Shown here piece by piece: positions 37,972 through 41,970 of a DNA stretch of 41,970 nt. The notes below the pieces were generated by a model. That model searched no databases, was not told the DNA's origin, and was given only the letters and a program-made list of their open reading frames with translations. The position numbers and the translations under genes are program-made. Every line of letters starts with the position of its first letter. Position 1 is the first letter of the stretch. The stretch is taken from contig NZ_JAGSOH010000067.1 in the NCBI RefSeq assembly GCF_018139625.1, positions 1 to 41,970 of the forward strand, in the 5' to 3' direction. This DNA comes from Actinospica acidithermotolerans. Lineage in GTDB: Bacteria > Actinomycetota > Actinomycetes > Streptomycetales > Catenulisporaceae.

Positions 37972-39959
37972 ACGATCAGCTCCTTGAGGTCGGTCTCGTC
38001 GGTCGGGGCGACGACGTTGCCGGGCGGGGTGCTGGCCGGGGGGAGCGCGAGCACCGCGCGGGCGATGGAGTCGGAGTCGCCGAGGGTGACGGAGTCGACG
38101 CCGGGACGGATGCCCGCGGCCGTGGCCCAGTGCACCGCCTCGGTCGGCACGCCGAAGGCGAACCGGCGCGGGTGGGCGCGGCCGCGCGCGTCGAGCAGAT
38201 GGTACGGCCGCTCGCTGACGGCCAGGCCGCCGGTCTCGTGTTCGCCGCCCGCGGCGGACGGGATGCGGAAGGGGGAAGCCTGCTCCGTGTGCAGCAGGTG
38301 CAGCAGCAGCGGATCGGCGGTCCGCCGCAGGTCCGGCTCGGGCAGCCGCGCCTCGATCAGCGCGTTGGCACGGATCGGCGGGCCGGGCACGGCGCGGGAC
38401 TCGGCGACGAACGACGGGTTCACGGCGTCGAACCGGATCTGCGTGCCCGGGCCGGTCAGCTCGAGTACGCCGGCCTCGATGAGCGCGATCATCTCGCGGA
38501 TGCGGGAGACCGGCGGCCCGATGGAGAGGAAGGCGTTGAGCGGCGTGTACCAGCCTTCGAGGTCGTCGCGGTGCGAGCCGCCGTCCAGACCGCCGTGGTC
38601 CACGGCCAGCCGCACCTCGTTGCGCATGTCGCGCAGCACATCGAGCGCCGCCTTGAGCGGGCCCTCGACGTTGCCGGACTCGGCGTGCCGGACGTCCTGC
38701 TCGAGGTAGCCGAGGATCCAGCGGCGGAACTCGTCGCGGTCGGCGAACTGCCGGCCGCGGCACGGGTCCATGATCCGCTTCCAGTCCCACAGCTCGCCGT
38801 CATCGATCCCGAAGCCGCGTGCCACGTCGATGGGCTCGATGCCCGCAGGCGCGTTCAGGATCGCCGACCCGAGGCGTTCGGCATCCTCAGCCTGGGAGCG
38901 GGACCGAAGCAGGGTCTCGTAGTAGACGCTTTCCACCTCCCGACACAGCAGCGGCCACAGATCGGACGCGAAATCAAGCCGATCGCCGCCCGTCGTGGAC
39001 CGCTCCCGCAGGCCCGCGACGTACTCGCTGGTGAGCAGCCGAGGGGTGTAGCGGCCGTACGCGCCCTTCTGGTTCTCACCGCGCGCGTGGTACGGAACAC
39101 CGCGCCGGGAGCTGGCGTAGAGCACGGGCTCGGCGCCGGAGGGGCGGTAGCGCAGGCGATCGCCCTCGGCGATGAACCGGCCGCCGCGGCCGAGCGTGAG
39201 CAGCGCCATGTAGTCGAAGAAGTTCAGGCCGAGCCCGCGCATCAGCACGGTCGCTCCCGGCTCGATGACCTCGAGGTCCACGTCGGCCGGGTTGGACGGC
39301 GTGATGTATGTCAGGAAGTGGATACGCGCGAGCGCGGCGGTGCGCTCCTGGCGCGGCGTGAGCCGGGCGCCGACGTGGCCCTGAGCCATCACGATCGCGT
39401 CGAGCTCGTTCAGGCGGGTGCCGTTCTCCAAGCGCACGCCCTGGTGGCCGTTGGACACACCGTGCACGTCGGACATCGCGACCGCCTGCGAGCGGTGAAC
39501 ATGCACCGTCACATGCTGCGGCGCGCGGGCCACGATGCGCTGGAAGCAGTAGATCAGATACCTGCCGTAGAGCGCGCGGGTCGGATAGGTGTCCGGCCCG
39601 AGCCGGGTCACCTCCTCGGCGACCCAGTCCTCGTACTCCTCGAAGCCGCCGAGCAGCGTGAGCTCGGCGGCCCAGTCGTACAGGCTCGGCCCCGGCTCGA
39701 TCGGCCCGTCGATTCGCGCACTGGCGTCGGTGAACACCGTCACCTGCGAGGAGACGGTGTTCATCAGCAGGTGCTTCGACTGGTCCACCCGCCAGACGCC
39801 GCCCGCCCCGGGGCGGCCCGGATCCACCACGTGCACCACGAGGCGGCGGTTGCCGCCGGGCCGGGCCCGCTCGTTCGCGCAGAGCCGTTCGAGCACCGAC
39901 AGCCCGCGCGGGCCGGCGCCGATGACGCAGACCGTGGTGACCATTCCATCGTCGACCAT
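37968..39959 (-). CDS. CreE-like FAD/NAD(P)-binding monooxygenase
   Basis: A 663-residue flavoprotein of the NAD_binding_9 FAD/NAD(P)-binding family. The FAD Rossmann motif VCVIGAGPRGLSVLERL is at the N-terminus, followed by GGVWRVDQSKHLLMNTVSSQ, TRALYGRYLIYCFQRIV, AIVMAQGHVGARLTP, VLMRGLGLNFFDYMALLTLG and RRGVPYHARGENQKGAYGRY. Members include CreE and FzmM, which oxidise L-aspartate to nitrosuccinate using NADPH and oxygen; length and coupling to a CreD-like lyase agree with this, but many family members are uncharacterised. ATG 39959 is chosen for AGGAGGGAG upstream. It is divergent from the quinone oxidoreductase gene and shares a 157-bp control region with it. Confidence 0.68.
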   Translation of the reverse strand: MVDDGMVTTVCVIGAGPRGLSVLERLCANERARPGGNRRLVVHVVDPGRPGAGGVWRVDQSKHLLMNTVSSQVTVFTDASARIDGPIEPGPSLYDWAAELTLLGGFEEYEDWVAEEVTRLGPDTYPTRALYGRYLIYCFQRIVARAPQHVTVHVHRSQAVAMSDVHGVSNGHQGVRLENGTRLNELDAIVMAQGHVGARLTPRQERTAALARIHFLTYITPSNPADVDLEVIEPGATVLMRGLGLNFFDYMALLTLGRGGRFIAEGDRLRYRPSGAEPVLYASSRRGVPYHARGENQKGAYGRYTPRLLTSEYVAGLRERSTTGGDRLDFASDLWPLLCREVESVYYETLLRSRSQAEDAERLGSAILNAPAGIEPIDVARGFGIDDGELWDWKRIMDPCRGRQFADRDEFRRWILGYLEQDVRHAESGNVEGPLKAALDVLRDMRNEVRLAVDHGGLDGGSHRDDLEGWYTPLNAFLSIGPPVSRIREMIALIEAGVLELTGPGTQIRFDAVNPSFVAESRAVPGPPIRANALIEARLPEPDLRRTADPLLLHLLHTEQASPFRIPSAAGGEHETGGLAVSERPYHLLDARGRAHPRRFAFGVPTEAVHWATAAGIRPGVDSVTLGDSDSIARAVLALPPASTPPGNVVAPTDETDLKELIV

Positions 39960-40103
39960 CCGACGCTCCCTCCTGGGTCCTCGCCCTCCACCTTCGGCGC
40001 GCCCGGCCCGCACCGCCATGCTCCGCCGCAGTGTTCGTCAGGTCTCTGCCACGGACTTGACGGAGCCGGACCGCGCCGCTGGTGGGCGGCGCGCGGGCGA
40101 ATC

Positions 40104-40109
40104 GATACT
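40104..40109 (+). promoter_or_regulatory. -10 candidate for oxidoreductase gene
   Basis: GATACT ends seven bases before the ATG of the oxidoreductase gene, which has no Shine-Dalgarno sequence; a leaderless start is plausible. TTGACG at 40057 is too far upstream to be its -35 box. Confidence 0.35.
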
Positions 40110-40116
40110 GGGCGGC

Positions 40117-41133
40117 ATGCGAGCGGCCTACATCGAGGAACTCGGCCCACCCGACGCGATCCGGCACGGCGAGCTGCCCGACCCGGAGCCCGGACCCACC
40201 GACGTGCTCGTGCGGGTCTGGGCCACGACGGTGAACCCGGTGGACACCTTCGTGCGCTCGGGCGTGTTCCGCACCCCGATCCCCTTCCCCTTCGTCATCG
40301 CCCGCGACCTGGTCGGCACCGTCGTCCGGGCCGGCTCCGCCGTCACCGGCTTCGCGCCGGGAGAGCGGGTGTGGAGCAACAGCCTCGGCCACGGCGGCCG
40401 GCAGGGCGCCGCCGCCGAACTCGCGGTCGTGCCCGCGGACCGGCTCTACCGCGTGCCGCCGGGCGTGGACCCGCAGGACCTACTAGGCGTCGCGCATCCG
40501 GCGGCCACGGCGCACCTCGCGCTGTTCCCGCACGGACGGCTGCGCCCCGGCGAGACGGTCTTCGTCGCGGGCGCGGCCGGAAACGTAGGCGCCGCACTGG
40601 TCGCGATGGCTGTGCAGGCCGGCGCCGAGGTCGTGGCGACGTGCTCCGCACGCGACATCGAGTACTGCCAAGGTCTAGGCGCCAAAGACGTATTCGACTA
40701 CGCCGACCCCGAAATGCCAGGCCGGGTCCGCGAGGCGCGCCCGGGTGGCATCGACCTCTGGATCGACTCCTTCGGCACGAACGACCTGACCACGGCGGTA
40801 GACCTTCTGGCAGCCCGCGGCCGGATCGTGCTCCTGGCCGGCGTCACCGCCCGGCCGATCCTGCCGGTAGGTCCCTTCTACATGAAAGACGCCGAGATTC
40901 ACGGCTTCGTCATCTCCCACGCCTCCACGGCCGAACTCGCCACCGCGGCGGCCGGCATCAACCGCCTGGTCTCCCGCGGCCTACTGCGCCCCCGCTCCGT
41001 GGACCTGTGCGCCCTAGAGCAGGCGGCCGAAGCCCACCGGCGGATGGAAGCCGGGCAGCTGCGCGGCCGCCGCCTGATCATCGCGACCGACGTCGAGCGA
41101 TGGACCACCCAACGGAAGGAAACGCCGAGATGA
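40117..41133 (+). CDS. NADPH:quinone oxidoreductase (MDR family)
   Basis: A 338-residue zinc-free medium-chain dehydrogenase/reductase of the quinone oxidoreductase (zeta-crystallin) type. The N-terminal GroES-like domain (MRAAYIEELGPPDAIRHGEL, VNPVDTFVRSG, PFVIARDLVGTVVRAG) lacks the structural zinc cysteines. The Rossmann part has VFVAGAAGNVGAALVAMAVQ with the NADPH-binding AxxGxxG, and KDVFDYADPEMPGRVREARP. Such enzymes reduce quinones or activated double bonds. The stop overlaps the start of the SRPBCC gene (ATGA), so both work from one message. Being divergent from the CreE-like gene, it may take part in the same pathway, but the reaction is unknown. Confidence 0.87.
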   Translation: MRAAYIEELGPPDAIRHGELPDPEPGPTDVLVRVWATTVNPVDTFVRSGVFRTPIPFPFVIARDLVGTVVRAGSAVTGFAPGERVWSNSLGHGGRQGAAAELAVVPADRLYRVPPGVDPQDLLGVAHPAATAHLALFPHGRLRPGETVFVAGAAGNVGAALVAMAVQAGAEVVATCSARDIEYCQGLGAKDVFDYADPEMPGRVREARPGGIDLWIDSFGTNDLTTAVDLLAARGRIVLLAGVTARPILPVGPFYMKDAEIHGFVISHASTAELATAAAGINRLVSRGLLRPRSVDLCALEQAAEAHRRMEAGQLRGRRLIIATDVERWTTQRKETPR

Positions 41134-41690
41134 GCATCGACCTGAGCCCCCACCAGTCCGAGCCGGGCACCACATTCCGCGCCCGCGCCGAAATCCTCCT
41201 CAACACCACCCCCGAGCACGCCTACGCCGTGGTCACCGACCTAGCACGCAGCGGCGAGTGGAGCGCCGAGTGCACCGGCGGCCAGTGGGTACTAGGCGAG
41301 CCGGCAAAGGTAGGCTCGATCTTCCGCGGCGACAACCTGCGCGGTACGGACGTAGTCGCCTGGGCCCCGGTGATCCGCGGCCGCTGGAACACCGAAGCCG
41401 AGGTGATCGAAGCCGAGCCCGCCCGCGTATTCCGCTGGGTGATCCTCAACAGCGAGCGCGGCCGCCAGGAGAGCACCTGGACCTACGAGTTCGAGCCCGC
41501 CAACGACGGCGCCGCCTGCCGCCTCGTGCACTCCTACCGCCTAGGCCGGCTCACCGAGGGCCTCGAAAAGATCCTCACCCCGCTCGACGAGGACGCCCGC
41601 GGCCGCTTCGTGCGCGAGTGGAACGCAAAGATCGAGGCCGACATCCGCGCGACAGTCGAGCGGATCAAGACGGCAGTCGAAAAGGACTGA
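41130..41690 (+). CDS. SRPBCC (polyketide cyclase/START-like) protein
   Basis: A 186-residue helix-grip protein of the SRPBCC superfamily: FRARAEILLNTTPEHAYAVV, LARSGEWSAECTGGQWVLGE, VGSIFRGDNLRG, WNTEAEVIEAEPARVFRWVI and WTYEFEPANDGAACRLVHSY give the START-like fold with its hydrophobic pocket; a C-terminal helix of about 40 residues closes it. Members bind lipids or aromatic and polyketide compounds, and some are cyclases. The substrate is unknown. GGAAGGAAA precedes the ATG, which overlaps the stop of the oxidoreductase gene. A perfect palindrome 144 bp downstream may be the terminator. Confidence 0.85.
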   Translation: MSIDLSPHQSEPGTTFRARAEILLNTTPEHAYAVVTDLARSGEWSAECTGGQWVLGEPAKVGSIFRGDNLRGTDVVAWAPVIRGRWNTEAEVIEAEPARVFRWVILNSERGRQESTWTYEFEPANDGAACRLVHSYRLGRLTEGLEKILTPLDEDARGRFVREWNAKIEADIRATVERIKTAVEKD

Positions 41691-41834
41691 AGTACCGCGG
41701 CGAAAGCAACGTCGACATTCAAGACAGGCCAACGCCGCCGTCACCGTCGAATCCGCCTCCGGCGGCCCGCTGAGTTCCCGGTAGGCATCGCTTCGCCCGC
41801 GATTGGAATTGCTTCACCCCGCTCTCGCCGCTAC

Positions 41835-41860
41835 AGCCGGTGCGAAATTTCGCACCGGCT
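41835..41860. terminator. Perfect 26-bp palindrome
   Basis: AGCCGGTGCGAAA (41835-41847) is followed at once by its exact complement TTTCGCACCGGCT (41848-41860), then ATTTACGGTTT. It could end the oxidoreductase-SRPBCC message. The lack of a central spacer also fits a protein-binding site. Confidence 0.65.
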
Positions 41861-41871
41861 ATTTACGGTTT

Positions 41872-41891
41872 CCTAGGGGATTCAACCTAGG
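41872..41891. repeat. Paired CCTAGG hexamers
   Basis: CCTAGG at 41872-41877 and 41886-41891, an 8-bp spacer between them, just upstream of the RecA-NDp type promoter. CTAG is generally rare in high-G+C bacteria, so a close pair stands out; a regulator site is possible. Confidence 0.4.
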
Positions 41892-41899
41892 CGCACCTT

Positions 41900-41922
41900 T
41901 TGTCAGACCCGCCACATACACT
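41900..41922 (+). promoter_or_regulatory. RecA-NDp / PafBC-type DNA-damage promoter
   Basis: TTGTCAGAC, eight bases, TACACT. This fits the mycobacterial RecA-NDp pattern tTGTCRgtg-N8-TAnnnT in the full TTGTCAG core, the exact spacing and the -10 pattern; only the two bases after TTGTCAG differ. In mycobacteria such promoters are switched on by PafBC after DNA damage. Confidence 0.6.
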
Positions 41923-41949
41923 GGAGGTAGTTGATCGGATACGGTGCGG

Positions 41950-41970
41950 ATGGGGGCGGGTGGCATGGAT
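41950..41970 (+). CDS. Start of a gene cut by the window edge
   Basis: In-frame ATG codons at 41950 and 41965 (and GTG 41944), behind the RecA-NDp type promoter. Only about seven codons are visible, so neither the start nor the product can be judged. A DNA-repair or damage-response gene would be expected from the promoter. Confidence 0.25.

Noticed and set aside
37902-41690. Open frame of 1,262 codons on the plus strand across the lyase and flavoenzyme
   Set aside because: It is antisense to two clear enzymes and has Arg/Gly/Asp-rich composition typical of shadow frames in high-G+C DNA; only its last part (41130-41690, SRPBCC) is real.

Overview
The window is one contiguous piece of a high-G+C actinobacterial chromosome. 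Support comes from the very strong G/C bias at third codon positions, the GTG starts, an inositol operon of Corynebacterium/Streptomyces type, a divergent LysR-domain/DUF5997 pair, DasR-like sites at a chitinase promoter and a PafBC-type promoter at the right end. A Streptomyces or Catenulispora-like soil organism is my inference; no rRNA or other phylogenetic marker is present. I recognise 30 protein genes and see no tRNA, rRNA, CRISPR array, insertion sequence or phage gene.

Layout. 1-4.3 kb: a membrane-anchored GDSL hydrolase (-) and a secreted PI-PLC-like enzyme (+) flank an array of 62-bp tandem repeats, followed by a double Lrp/AsnC regulator (-). 4.4-6.0 kb: a YtcJ-type amidohydrolase, then a 15-bp minisatellite. 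6.4-14.2 kb: a GntR/UTRA regulator divergent from a myo-inositol operon, iolC - class I aldolase - iolB - iolD - iolE - iolG. 14.3-18.8 kb: a transaldolase-family protein, a GH125 alpha-mannosidase (-) and a secreted GH55-like protein (+); the last two diverge around a LacI-type palindrome. 19.0-21.3 kb: a secreted beta-propeller overlapping a PucR-type regulator. 21.4-30.7 kb: a type VII secretion-like island with a histidine kinase (-), a 1,460-residue FHA/FtsK (EssC-like) ATPase, a WXG100-like protein, a Ser/Thr kinase with an extracellular ricin-like domain, and a NarL-type response regulator. 30.8-34.1 kb: a uridine-kinase-like protein with a lost P-loop, a GH18 chitinase with two DasR-like sites, and the LysR-domain/DUF5997 pair. 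34.6-41.7 kb: a GAF/PucR regulator, then a translationally coupled flavin monooxygenase-like/lyase pair resembling CreE/CreD, divergent from an NADPH:quinone oxidoreductase/SRPBCC pair. 41.9 kb: a RecA-NDp (PafBC-type) promoter for a gene starting at the window edge.

How the genes work together. The iol genes oxidise and dehydrate myo-inositol, open the ring, isomerise, phosphorylate and cleave it; iolA and a transporter are not here. GH125, GH55-like and GH18 proteins point to use of fungal cell-wall mannan, glucan and chitin. The secretion ATPase, small WXG protein, receptor kinase and the two split two-component genes look like a self-contained secretion/sensing module. The flavoenzyme/lyase pair is the most interesting metabolic candidate: by family and arrangement it could make nitrous acid from aspartate (the aspartate-nitrosuccinate pathway), which is an inference to be tested by alignment.

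Several genes have a -10-like hexamer 6-7 nt before the start codon and no Shine-Dalgarno sequence, so leaderless transcription looks common here.
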